From the NCBI GenBank assembly GCA_032622095.1, contig CP136064.1, positions 48,488,073 through 48,552,072 of the forward strand: 64,000 bases of DNA, in the 5' to 3' direction. Within the stretch, counting starts at the first letter, position 1, and each line of letters opens with the position of its first letter. The position numbers and the translations under genes are program-made. The notes under the pieces were generated by a model. The model was not told the origin of the DNA, ran no database searches, and was given only the letters and a program-made list of their open reading frames with translations. Of this stretch, positions 1 to 9,963 are shown piece by piece. The stretch comes from Siphonodentalium dalli (taxonomy: Eukaryota > Mollusca > Scaphopoda > Gadilida > Siphonodentaliidae).

Positions 1-127
1 TGGAAAATATGTTTTGCCAAATGTGAATATTCTTGCATATGACAATTTTGCAAACTGCAGTTCGAAACCTGACCTGAGTATGGCTAAATTACCATAAATG
101 TCTTGCAGTCTTCCATGAGGCTCAATG

Positions 128-585
128 TAACCAAACCTGCAAATAGTGTGTCTGTCATTTGCAGAGGCCTAAGCAGAATCAAGTCCCCAGAGGGTGAATT
201 TAGACATGCTATCCCGCATGGTGGGCTACCATCACCAAAGTCACCCTCTGGGAACCTCATTCTGCTTGGCCTTTTTGCTATGGGATACCTAGGATCAGAT
301 TGAAGTTCCCCAGTTGAACTTGATGTTCACCCATTAGTCACCTAGATTATGCATTTTATCTTCTGCAGATTAAGGGATATAGAAGCTGAACAGAAGGGAA
401 AAGTAATTAAACACAATGTTAATTTGAGACTATGGATACTTCCCCCAGAATATGTGGCCTAAGCAGAATGAGGTCCACAGAGGGTGAAATAATTGGTGAT
501 GCTAGCCAACTGTGCTAGCATCACTAAATTCACCCTCTGGGGACCTCATTCTTCAAATGATAAACACGCTATTTTCAGACTTGAA
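128..585. repeat. Double-foldback element, AGGGTGAA family (FB-C)
   Basis: Two foldbacks are joined by a spacer. Each arm carries AATGAGGTCCCCAGAGGGTG and its reverse complement (about 170-268 and 468-553). The outer ends, around TAGTGTGTCTGTCATTTGC and AAATGATAAACACGCTA, are inverted copies of each other. Related copies lie near 28.6, 29.4, 33.2 and 60.6 kb. No coding content; probably a non-autonomous DNA element in the intron after the last visible SGSM exon. Confidence 0.75.
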
Positions 586-610
586 AGTAACTAGGCATGA
601 ATATACTTAC

Positions 611-735
611 GTGCAGATCACATTCCTCAGTTTCTCCAGATTGTCGGTTGTGAAGTACCAATAATTGCGATCACATCTCTGAACGTCCTTATCGATTCTG
701 TGCAGGTTCAAACCTACATTTTCCAGCAGTTCAGC
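611..735 (-). CDS. SGSM1/2: SGSM1/2 ortholog, exon m (TBC domain, arginine finger)
   Basis: This is the last SGSM exon inside the window, 125 bases, entered in phase 0 and left in phase 2. It follows TTGTCAG at 736 and ends at donor GTAAGTATA. Its 41 complete codons read [20 protein letters not shown], then [20 protein letters not shown] plus C. This aligns without gaps to the human SGSM1/2 segment around [19 protein letters not shown]. The IDKDVQR stretch fits the TBC IxxDxxR motif whose Arg supplies the catalytic finger for Rab GTP hydrolysis, so GAP activity looks intact here. The glutamine-finger exon (YxQ) must lie beyond the left edge. The identity is from remembered family sequence, not a search, but splice phases and length fit exactly. 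Confidence 0.95.
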
Positions 736-774
736 CTGACAAGGAGAGCACAATAAATTCTAAAGGATATAGAT

Positions 775-924
775 AGAACGACACAAGTGTGTGAACTGGT
801 TAACGTTATTGCACGAGTTTGTTGTGACGCGATGGTAAAACGAGAACCGGAGGTTCGAGTTTTACCTCGTGCCACGACAAACGAGTGCAATAACGTTAAC
901 ATGTTCACACAACTGTGTTGTTCT
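775..924. repeat. Foldback, about 150 bp
   Basis: AGAACGACACAAGTGTGTGA and its downstream inverted copy flank TAACGTTATTGCACGAGTTT and its reverse complement, around a short loop at about 843-860. An imperfect long hairpin, probably a small foldback transposable element. It sits 39 bases upstream of the acceptor of the 611-735 exon. Confidence 0.7.
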
Positions 925-1400
925 ATGTTTATTGCACACTCTGAAGATTGCAGCTTGTAACATACTAACATTTAGGTCGATAATGTTGTATTTAATTGAA
1001 CAAACGTGTGCTTAATGTAGACTATACCCCATAATTTAGCGAAGACATTTTCTGTTAAAGTTGACGTCGCCAGTGACGTTGTTGACGTAATAGGTTTGTA
1101 TTGTTCATGAACAATACACATTTTTTTATTGAATGTTTCAATTCTTCTGTATTTTGATGTATTTCGCACAAATAAGCCATTGGGTGTGCAATAAATATGG
1201 AATATGAAAACAGTGTCCAGTAAATAACTCCACAACCATCCTAATATGTGGATAACTATAAACTTTATGTTCACTCATAGATACCCAATAACCCCATTAG
1301 TTAAAATCCACCCTTGGGAAAAACCAAGTTCACTATGTCTAGAGAGACCACCGCATGACTGAGATTAATATTATCCAATATGATCTGGGGTGTGGGATGG
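925..1400. other. Intron sequence, nothing recognised
   Basis: AT-rich intron. Short open frames on the minus strand have no recognisable protein and no splice-site support. Confidence 0.5.
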
Positions 1401-1491
1401 AAAAATCTCACCCTCGAGGCCAGATATTTGGGCCGGACACGAGGCTTGCTGAGTGTCCAGACCAAATATCTGGCCCCGAGGGTGAGATTTT
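1401..1491. repeat. Hairpin, about 36-bp arms
   Basis: AAAATCTCACCCTCGAGGCC at the left arm pairs with the inverted copy ending GGGTGAGATTTTTT around a loop with CGAGGCTTGC. Likely a foldback element remnant. Confidence 0.7.
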
Positions 1492-2520
1492 TTCGTGCCC
1501 ACTTCCCAGGTCATGATGGATCAGTTTTCTCCCAACCCAAGAGCCTCGATCATTTCGATTTTGTTTTTATACAAATCTTTGGGACATTCAGTAGCTTAGT
1601 AACGGTACATCTGGGGAGAAATCTGATGCGATATTCATAATTATCTGGGACGATTTCAGTATATACCAAAGGTATATACTGTAAAAGCACAGCGCATTAC
1701 CTGTTCGTGCAGGGTTTATACATTAGAGTGAAATCGACAAAAACGTATATTGATATGAAGTATATACTACTAGACTAATCGTGTTTGTCATGGGAAATGT
1801 CCATATCAGTACCATTAAAAAGAAAACATGTTTATATGACAAATTCAAAAAGGCGAGGATGATCCTCCAGGGAGGTATACTCAATCACTTGAATATCCTA
1901 AAAATGGTCACATGTTTATATGACAGACAAATGTTAGTTATATGTGTTCGACAATTTATTGCAACAATGACATTTGTTCAAGTGTGGAACTATTTTGTTA
2001 CGAAGTTTGCAAGTAATGCCAGTTTCGCTTTGGGGCCTTCCATTTGATGAAAAGTGTTCGCACAATAATTACTAGTTGTTTATTTTGCATGTTATGCAAC
2101 TCTGCATTTGCAAGTGAGGTTATCTTGAAGTTTCTTTCTGGTTAACATGTTGGAGACATATCTCCATTTGTATTAGCCTCCATGAATTCGTCTGTATATA
2201 AATTATATTTACTTGAAACGTGAAGCATAACTGGTTGGTCACCATTGTTTTATAGTTGACACAAATCATGATGACAGATTGTTAGAATAGTTCCGCTCTT
2301 AATTAAATACCCAGTAGGTAAAGTAGTCACATGCGTAGGGTGAGACAGCTGGTCACGTGTTGGGTGAGACAGGGAAATCACACACAGATATCCCACATGG
2401 GCTGCCTGCGCGAAGATGAGTAGGGGGTTGGGAGAACAGACGAACAAAGTCACACCCTCTACATTATACTATTATAGTGCCCATAGGAATCAGTATATTT
2501 CACCATACAGTTTACATGAA
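1492..2520. other. Intron sequence, nothing recognised
   Basis: About 1 kb of AT-rich intron. A phrase around ACATGTTTATATGACA occurs twice (about 1826 and 1910). No exon, RNA gene or mobile-element end could be supported. Confidence 0.5.
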
Positions 2521-2591
2521 TGTTTCCGATGTTCATAAACCAATAACTGAAGTTGACACTTCAGTTATTGGTTTATGAACAACAGAAACAG
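2521..2591. repeat. Perfect 23-bp-arm hairpin
   Basis: GTTCATAAACCAATAACTGA plus AGT at 2531-2553 is followed after four bases by its exact reverse complement at 2558-2580. Pairing continues outward with mismatches. Confidence 0.8.
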
Positions 2592-2753
2592 CTATGTCAC
2601 TTCAAGCCGATCATGTGAATGTCCTCACTGTGTGTTGTTATTGTGTTGGAATTTGAACAATATGTTACTTTTAATTGTTTTGGTAGGTTTGAAAAGTTGT
2701 TCAAATTATTGATGTTCTATTAAAATGTACTGGTATATGATAATAAGGAGTGA

Positions 2754-2886
2754 CTTGCAGATCCATTTGGGGTCATTGCTTTTGACTGGCAGAGTAATTA
2801 ACCAAAGTTTGTGTAGCTTCGGGATTCACACACTTGGTTTAATTACTCTTCCAATCAAAATCCAATGACCCCAATCGACCTGCAAG
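2754..2886. repeat. Foldback, about 133 bp
   Basis: CTTGCAGATCCATTTGGGGT at the left is mirrored by ACCCCAATCGACCTGCAAG at the right. Inner arms share AGAGTAATTAACCAA and its complement. An imperfect palindrome, probably a small DNA element. Confidence 0.7.
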
Positions 2887-2919
2887 GCATTTCTTAAATA
2901 CCCCCAATCTTACTTTAAA

Positions 2920-3525
2920 CAAGAGGTGTGCACTCGAGTGCTAGCATACCCCCACCGTGCCAAATTCAACCTGCATTATCCCTAAACCCAACAAAAAAGA
3001 TTTTTAACTTTAAAGAAAAATTCGGACTAATAATATCGATATGGTGTCACAAGAAGCTTGTACAGAAAAATTTATTCAAATTGGTTCATATTTGTTAAAG
3101 TTATTAAGTCGGACATGAATTTTCTAAGTCAAAATAAGTCGAAAATGAAGTGTAATATTACGAAAAACAGTCTGAGCCAATCCCTAGCCACATCAGGTAG
3201 AGAGGGTATTGTGAGAAGCATGTATACCAAAAATTATTGAAATCGGTTCATATTTGTCAAAATAAGTCGAAAATGAGGCGTAACTTAAAAAAAAAAAGTC
3301 AGACCAAACCGCAATTAGCATCATGCGGAGAGGCAGTCCTAAGGAGATTGCATACAAAACAATATTGAAATTGGTTCATAGTTGTTCGAGTTATGAGGTC
3401 GGACGTACGGCTAGACGGAACGACAGACGGTACGACACACGGACGGAGAAATCGTGACGACGGACTGACGGACAGACGCAGTCAATCCAGTATACCCCCC
3501 ATTTTCTTCGAAAGTGGGGGTATAA
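2920..3525 (+). repeat. GACG-tailed dispersed element
   Basis: Begins near AACAAGAGGTGTGCACTCGA, has repeated internal phrases (ATTGGTTCATATTTGT, AGTCGAAAATGA), and ends in a degenerate GACG run followed by a CCCCCATTTT/AAAGTGGGGGTATA hairpin. Related tails occur near 39.7, 51.9, 53.8 and 62.2 kb. This layout recurs in molluscan repeats; I cannot tell whether it is SINE-like or DNA-type. Confidence 0.6.
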
Positions 3526-3575
3526 AAAGCAGGTGCATCATAATCTCACTCAATCACTCACATCTATTTGAATAA

Positions 3576-5592
3576 ACATTTAGTACTTACAGAATAGATT
3601 CCTCCATTAGACGCGGGTGATAAACATTTAGTACTTACAGAATAGATTCCTCCATTAGACGCGTGTGATAAACATTTAGTACTTACAGAATAGGTTCCTC
3701 CATTAGACGCGAGTGATAAACATTTAGTACTTACGGAATAGATTCCTCCATTAGACGCGGGTGATAAACATTTAGTACTTACAGAATAGGTTCCTCCATT
3801 AGACGCGGGTGATAAACATTTAGTACTTACGGAATAGATTCCTCCATTAGACGCTGGTGATAAACATTTAGTACTTACGGAATAGATTCCTCCATTAGAC
3901 GCTGGTGATAAACATTTAGTACTTACGGAATAGATTCCTCCATTAGACGCTGGTGATAAACATTTATTACTTACAGAATAGATTCCTCCATTAGACGCTG
4001 GTGATAAACAATTAGTACTTACAGAATAGATTCCTCCATTAGACGCTGGTGATAAACATTTAGTACTTACAGAATAGATTCCTCCATTAGACGCTGGTGA
4101 TAAACAATTAGTACTTACAGAATAGATTCCTCCATTAGACGCTGGTGATAAACATTTAGTACTTACAGAATAGATTCCTCCATTAGACGCTGGTGATAAA
4201 CATTTAGTACTTACAGAATAGATTCCTCCATTAGACGCTGGTGATAAACAATTAGTACTTACAGAATAGATTCCTCCATTAGACGCGGGTGATAAACATT
4301 TAGTACTTACAGAATAGATTCCTCAATTAGACGCTGGTGATAAACAATTAGTACTTACAGAATAGATTCCTCCATTAGACGCTGGTGATAAACATTTAGT
4401 ACTTACAGAATAGATTCCTCCATTAGACGCTGGTGATAAACATTTAGTACTTACAGAATAGATTCCTCCATTAGACGCTGGTGATAAACATTTAGTACTT
4501 ACGGAATAGATTCCTCCATTAGACGCGGGTGATAAACATTTAGTACTTACGGAATAGATTCCTCCATTAGACACTGGTGATAAACATTAAGTACTTACAG
4601 AATAGATTCCTCCATTAGACGCGGGTGATAAACATTTAGTACTTACAGAATAGATTCCTCCATTAGACGCGGGTGATAAACATTTAGTACTTACGGAATA
4701 GATTCCTCCATTAGACGCTGGTGATAAACATTTAGTACTTACGGAATAGATTCCTCCATTAGACGCAGGTGATAAAGATTTAGTACTTACAGAATAGATT
4801 CCTCCATTAGACGCTGGTGATAAACAATTAGTACTTACAGAATAGATTCCTCCATTAGATGCTGGTGATAAACATTTAGTACTTACAGAATAGATTCCTC
4901 CATTATACGCTGGTGATAAACATTTAGTACTTACAGAATAGATTCCTCCATTAGACGCTGGTGATAAACATTTAGTACTTACAGAATAGATTCCTCCATT
5001 AGACGCTGGTGATAAACATTTAGTACTTACAGAATAGATTCCTCCATTAGACGCTGGTGATAAACATTTAGTACTTACAGAATAGATTCCTCCATTAGAC
5101 GCTGGTGATAAAGATTTAGTACTTACAGAATAGATTCCTCCATTAGACGCAGGTGATAAACATTTAGTACTTACAGAATAGATTCCTCCATTAGACGCTG
5201 GTGATAAACATTTAGTACTTACAGAATAGATTCCTCCATTAGACGCTGGTGATAAAGATTTAGTACTTACAGAATAGATTCCTCCATTAGACGCTGGTGA
5301 TAAACATTTAGTACTTACAGAATAGATTCCTCCATTAGACGCTGGTGATAAAGATTTAGTACTTACAGAATAGATTCCTCCATTAGACGCAGGTGATAAA
5401 CATTTAGTACTTACAGAATAGATTCCTCCATTAGACGCTGGTGATAAACATTTAGTACTTACGGAATAGATTCCTCCATTAGACGCGGGTGATTAACATT
5501 TAGTACTTACAGAATAGATTCCTCCATTAGACGCTGGTGATAAACATTTAGTACTTACAGAATAGATTCCTCCATTAGACGCTGGTGATGCT
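3576..5592 (-). repeat. 48-bp donor-seeded minisatellite, 42 splice-donor copies
   Basis: A tandem array with a constant 48-bp period: the first donor motif is at 3585 and the last at 5553, exactly 41 periods apart. On the minus strand each unit is the last 30 bases of the adjacent SGSM exon (TCACCAGCGTCTAATGGAGG, then AATCTATTCT) followed by the first 18 bases of the intron (GTAAGTACTAAATGTTTA). Every copy I read keeps GTAAGT. The exon's last base varies (TCT/TCC, both Ser). As 48 is divisible by 3, each unit reads as a 16-residue peptide, but a T-to-A change at about 5493 makes a stop in the second unit. No non-repeat spacers, so not CRISPR. Confidence 0.97.
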
Positions 5593-5638
5593 GGTGAGAT
5601 CAGACTTTCCTTTGAGGCTGATAGTCTCTGTGACGTAT
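5559..5638 (-). CDS. SGSM1/2: SGSM1/2 ortholog, exon l (TBC insert end; array-linked donor)
   Basis: An 80-base exon in phase 1, out phase 0. The acceptor is TTATTTGTAG; the donor is TCT|GTAAGTACT. With the preceding exon's final G it reads D, then TSQRLSASKESL, ISPASPASNGGIYS. Joined to the next exon it gives [13 protein letters not shown], which aligns to human GVTYSPELLDLY. This fixes both exon ends although the donor is one of 42 identical ones. Using the next donor downstream (5511) would add 16 residues in frame; using any further one would read into a stop at about 5493. It encodes the Ser-rich end of the insertion inside the TBC domain, just before its catalytic part. Confidence 0.93.
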
Positions 5639-5696
5639 CTACAAATAACATTTGAAGTGAAAATAAACTGATAAGATAACAGGTACCTGAGGTGCA

Positions 5697-5777
5697 ATAT
5701 GCAAAATGTTTGTATATAGATAAATAAAATGTTTGTATATAGATAAATAAAATGTTTGTATATAGATAAATAAAATT
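5697..5777. repeat. Three-copy 25-bp tandem repeat
   Basis: AAAATGTTTGTATATAGATA-type units repeat about three times just upstream (minus strand) of the 5559-5638 exon, in the region expected to hold its branch point. Confidence 0.85.
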
Positions 5778-5921
5778 TGTATCTGTGTCCATCCTGGGCT
5801 GTAACAGTGACAAGCAAAAACTAGGGTGACAGTAATGCAGAAATGTCCCCGCCCATTGTTATCGACATGTACAAATATAGCCTGATTTGGCAGGAGGCAC
5901 CTGAGATGCTGCAAAATTGAT

Positions 5922-7292
5922 TGACAGATAGATACATCACCACCGATTGAAGTAGGGGCATATATAACAGATAGATACATCACCACTTATTGAGGTAGGG
6001 GCATATATAACAGATAGATACATCACCACTTATTGAGGTAGGGGCATATATAACAGATAGATACATCACCACTTATTGAGGTAGGGGCATATATAACAGA
6101 TAGATACATTACCACCAATTGAGGTAGAGGCATATATAACAGATAGATACATCACCACTGATTGAAGTAGGGGCATATATAACAGATAGATACATCACCA
6201 CCGATTGAAGTAGGGGCATATATAACAGATAGATACATCACCACTTATTGAGGTAGGGGCATATATAACAGATAGATACATCACCACTGATTGAAGTAGG
6301 GGCATATATAACAGATAGATACATCACCACCAATTGAAGTAGGGGCATATATAACAGATAGATACATCACCACCGATTGAAGTAGGGGCAGATAGATACA
6401 TCACCACCAATTGAAGTAGGGGCATATATAACAGATATATACATCACCACTGATTGAAGTAGGGGCATATATAACAGATAGATACATCACCACCGATTGA
6501 AGTAGGGGCATATATAACAGATAGATACATCACCACCGATTGAAGTAGGGGCATATATAACAGATATATACATCACCACTGATTGAAGTAGGGGCATATA
6601 TAACAGATAGATACATCACCACCGATTGAAGTAGGGGCATATATAACAGATAGATACATCACCACCGATTGAAGTAGGGGCATATATAACAGATAGATAC
6701 ATCACGACTGATTGAAGTAGGGGCATATATAACAGATAGATACATCACCACTTATTGAGGTAGGGGCATATATAACAGATAGATACATCACCACCGATTG
6801 AAGTAGGGGCATATATAACAGATAGATACATCACGACTGATTGAAGTAGGGGCATATATAACAGATAGATACATCACGACCGATTGAAGTATGGGCATAT
6901 ATAACAGATAGATACATCACCACCGATTGAAGTAGGGGCATATATAACAGATAGATACATCACCACCGATTGAAGTAGGGGCATGTATAACAGATAGATA
7001 CATCACCACTTATTGAGGTAGGGGCATATATAACAGATAGATACATCACCACTTATTGAGGTAGGGACATATATAACAGATAGATACATCACGACTGATT
7101 GAAGTAGGGGCATATATAACAGATAGATACATCACCACCGATTGAAGTAGGGGCATATATAACAAATAGATACATCACCACCGATTGAGGTAGGGGCATA
7201 TATAACAGATAGATACATCACCACCGATTGAAGTAGGGGCATATATAACAGATAGATACATCACCACCGATTGAGGTAGGGGCATATATAAT
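5922..7292. repeat. 43-bp minisatellite, about 32 copies
   Basis: The unit is ACAGATAGATACATCACCAC, then CGATTGAAGTAGGGGCATAT plus ATA. Variants at the CGATTGAAG/TTATTGAGG position group into subtypes, and one copy near 6390 has lost about 9 bases. It lies mid-intron, more than 280 bases from either exon, so unlike the three donor-seeded arrays it does not include a splice site. Confidence 0.95.
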
Positions 7293-7342
7293 TAGGTGTG
7301 GAATATAATATCAACATTGTTGAGCTTTGGTGACCTCTGGTC

Positions 7343-7600
7343 TTAACCCTTTCATGGCGGGAGCTGCGCTGGCGCAGCATTTAAGGCCCTGTTCCAGTCC
7401 TTTCTCTTATATATGCGAGTCTCCCATAGGGAGCCTCGATTATATAAGAGAATGCACTGGCTTATCAAGTCAAATATTGTTAGGCCAATGCAGTCTCTTA
7501 TATATGTGAAGCGCCCTATGGGAGACTCACATATATAAGAGAATGCTTTGGCACAGGGTTTTCGCAAAATTTCAGGAAGCTCCAGTCATGAAAGTGTTAA
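7343..7600. mobile_element. TTAA-flanked piggyBac-like MITE, family TTAA-1
   Basis: TTAA at both ends, with terminal inverted repeats CCCTTTCATG... and ...CATGAAAGTG. Internally two copies of the ~70-bp hairpin (TTCTCTTATATATGCGAG and complement) are joined by TTGTTAGGCCAATG. TTAA duplications with CCCTTT ends are a piggyBac hallmark; no transposase is present. Confidence 0.8.
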
Positions 7601-7649
7601 TTGCCACAACAATGCACCCCTCGGAAGATAATGTTAATCATGTGGATTA

Positions 7650-7860
7650 CAGTAATGCCCTAAATAATCGACTCCTTAGCCACAGCAGAATTATGGATAA
7701 TTTTTCAGGATTTATTCGGAAATATGGCTTGTTGATTCATCAGAAAGCACTCACTGAGAGCTTTCCGATGAATGGCAACAAGCCATATTTCCGACTAAAT
7801 CCTGAAAAATTACCCATAATTCTGCTGTGGTTAAGGAGTCGATTATTTAGGGCATTACTG
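7650..7860. mobile_element. MITE-A, full palindromic copy
   Basis: TA-flanked palindrome starting CAGTAATGCCCTAAATAATC and ending in its reverse complement GCATTACTG. Inner arms share GGAAATATGGCTTGTTG. TA flanks suggest a Tc1/mariner-type target. It ends 50 bases inside the intron from the donor of the 7910-8657 exon. Confidence 0.88.
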
Positions 7861-7909
7861 TATATGTTATCCAGCAGAAGAGGGTAGATTTATAAAGTAA
7901 TAATCTAAC

Positions 7910-8657
7910 CTAGAAGCCCATCATAGTTGTACATCGTGATACCCTCATTTGGTCCTGGCTGTCCATCTGGCGATGTTTCATCATCTGCCTCATCTTCTTC
8001 CCCTAACGCAGAATCGCGTGCGATTTTATCTGGAGAGCCTGTTTCACTGAACTCCTCCTCAATACTTCCAGATGACAACTTGTTGCGGGATCCACGTCCA
8101 GGTCTGTCGTATTTTGGCACCTCGTGAGAGTAGTCAGCCGAATCTGAACCTGCTGAAATACGCTTGTTTCTTTCATTAAGCGAACTCTGTCGAGCAATCG
8201 AATCTCCCAACCCGTCGTCAGGGCTATCGTTGCAATCCAAAAACTGATCTGGCTCAAAGTCTGTCTGAATGTTCTGATCTACTGTAGGTATGCTCAGATC
8301 CAAACTCCGTCTCGGCTCAGGTGTTACAGACGATGGAGTAGTTCCCCCGGCATTAGAACTCTCTTCCATTACAGTTTCTGGTCTAGAGAAATCTTCGGAG
8401 TCCATGGATTCGAAGACGTCGTTACTTAGACTTGAGTCCTTCCTTACTAATGGGATATTACCCGTATATGAACTGACAGACGTCAATTTGGCCACATTAG
8501 CTGCGATTGTTTCCTTGTCCTTCTGTCTGACGATAGCCTCAACTGCCAGCCATTCTGACATGGTTTGTTCATACGCTGTCCGCACGGCGGCATCGATGGA
8601 ATCTTTGTCGTCGACAGAACAGCCAAATTTATAATGACCCAAAAGGTAAGGCCACAC
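7910..8657 (-). CDS. SGSM1/2: SGSM1/2 ortholog, exon k (TBC start and long acidic/Ser insert)
   Basis: The largest exon, 748 bases, phase 0 in and phase 1 out, from acceptor TCTATTCAG to donor CTAG|GTTAGA. It opens with VWPYLLGHYKFG, which matches the TBC-domain start of human SGSM1/2 (VWPFLLGHYQFG), followed by a conserved helix region (AYEQTMSEWLAVEAIVRQKD). The remaining ~190 residues are a low-complexity insertion rich in Ser, Asp, Glu and Pro (EEEFSETGSPD, LGEEDEADDETS), probably disordered. SGSM1/2 also carry a long divergent insert at this point between TBC motifs, so this is family-typical. No frameshift or internal stop. Confidence 0.96.
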
Positions 8658-8698
8658 CTGAATAGAACAGATTTGGCACATGTAATTGACCAGTAGTA

Positions 8699-8800
8699 CA
8701 TATATATATATCAGATTTATGGAGGCACAAACTCAGTGTGAGTGTTCAGTGCTTCAAACGTGCTTGCTTCAGTGAGCATGAACAAATTCTCATTTCTTAT
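8699..8800. repeat. Dispersed repeat copy (pairs with 25717-25822)
   Basis: CATATATATATATCAGATTT followed by ATGGAGGCAC and GTGAGCATGAACAAAT recurs in the same order at 25717-25822. The element type is unknown. Confidence 0.6.
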
Positions 8801-8924
8801 TGTAATAACCATATACTGTAAATGGCTTTGATTTTGTCGGCATCAGTTTCCATGGTTTCGCATGAAAAGTCCATTTGGTGAAGACATGAATTCATGGATC
8901 TGGTATAATATTTATCCGCATCAA

Positions 8925-9545
8925 CAGGGGGCGATTCCATTCATTACGCTGGGCTACAATGGATAAATTACATTGGGCAAAAGTGAATGGAATGATTTTT
9001 GGTGACCGGAGTAATCTAAAAACAGCACAGTTACAACTGCAAAAAAAAAAAAATTATTGAGGAAATTTGACAAAAATTACAGGGCGTGTCGAACAGACCA
9101 TGACTTAAGTAAATGAGCAAAAATATATGATATTCACAATAAAAGTAATGAGAATTTTGACTTTTATCGAACATGAAAATACCTAATTTTAGAACAACCT
9201 TGACACTAAGTATCTAAAACTTTGGATACATAATTTTAACTGCCAACCAATTGAATTATATATTACAGAATTATATATTACATATATATGACAAATTATT
9301 GAAAATAAAATTCATTTAATCCATTAGACATGCATAAATATTTTCCCATCTGCTTTCTCAGTTGATAACCAATCGTCTCAGGGAAAGTGACATCACATTA
9401 CAATACGCTCGAAATTACACTATCTCGGCCATAGGTGTAGCCAGCGTAGCCCGGTGTATTTATGCCCCGGTCATTACATTCTTTGCCGAGTATAATTTCA
9501 TTATCCATTGTAGCCGAGCGTAATGAATGGAATCGCCCCAAGGTC
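8925..9545. mobile_element. Non-autonomous DNA element with ~38-bp inverted ends
   Basis: GGGCGATTCCATTCATTACG CTGGGCTACAATGGATAA at the left is mirrored near 9499-9541 by TTATCCATTGTAGCCGAGCG TAATGAATGGAATCGCCCC. The interior is AT-rich with no coding capacity. Superfamily unknown. Confidence 0.7.
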
Positions 9546-9590
9546 CTACAATAGCAGGTTAGAGGAGTCACTATTAATAAACTAGACATA

Positions 9591-9963
9591 ATATTTTTTT
9601 ACCCAAAATATGTATCTCCTATAATAAATATCTTGGACACTGAAACTAATGGTTATATAATATTCTTGCTTGCAAGAAATCTAGAAGTCGTAAAAAAAAA
9701 ATCGGAATGCAATACCTCGAGTACGCGCACTTGTCAAATGCCAATTAATGGCGATATATTCTTTGGACCAATCATGGGAGTCCTTTCACTATAACAGCGA
9801 TGGAAAGACAAGACCTCATTCATTTAAATTTCTTCCTCCTGTGTGTTTGATGTGTTTGACCGAGTGCGCGGGGCGGGAATGTTGATCCCAACTGGGAGGG
9901 CCCTATATGTTCAGTGTCCAAGATATTTATTATAGGAGATACATATTTTGGGTAAAAAAATAT
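9591..9963. mobile_element. Short relative of the adjacent 4.9-kb element
   Basis: ATATTTTTTTACCCAAAATA and TATCTCCTATAATAAATATC at the left are repeated inverted at 9916-9963. The inside (9660-9832) matches, inverted, the subterminal part at 14618-14790 of the neighbouring element. Probably an internally deleted member of the same family. Confidence 0.7.

Noticed and set aside
3576-5592. CRISPR-like regular repeat array
   Set aside because: Units are contiguous 48-bp copies with no unique spacers, and they contain a eukaryotic splice donor.
5639-5986. Minus-strand frame of 115 codons
   Set aside because: It reads tandem-repeat intron sequence upstream of the real exon and has no homologous product.
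7352-7567. Frames such as RIYKRMHWHRA found at many places (20.4, 36.2, 37.5, 43.8, 46.9, 56.2 kb)
   Set aside because: They are translations of the shared hairpin cassette and appear on both strands of every copy.
8290-8634. Plus-strand frame of 114 codons
   Set aside because: Antisense shadow of the 7910-8657 SGSM exon.
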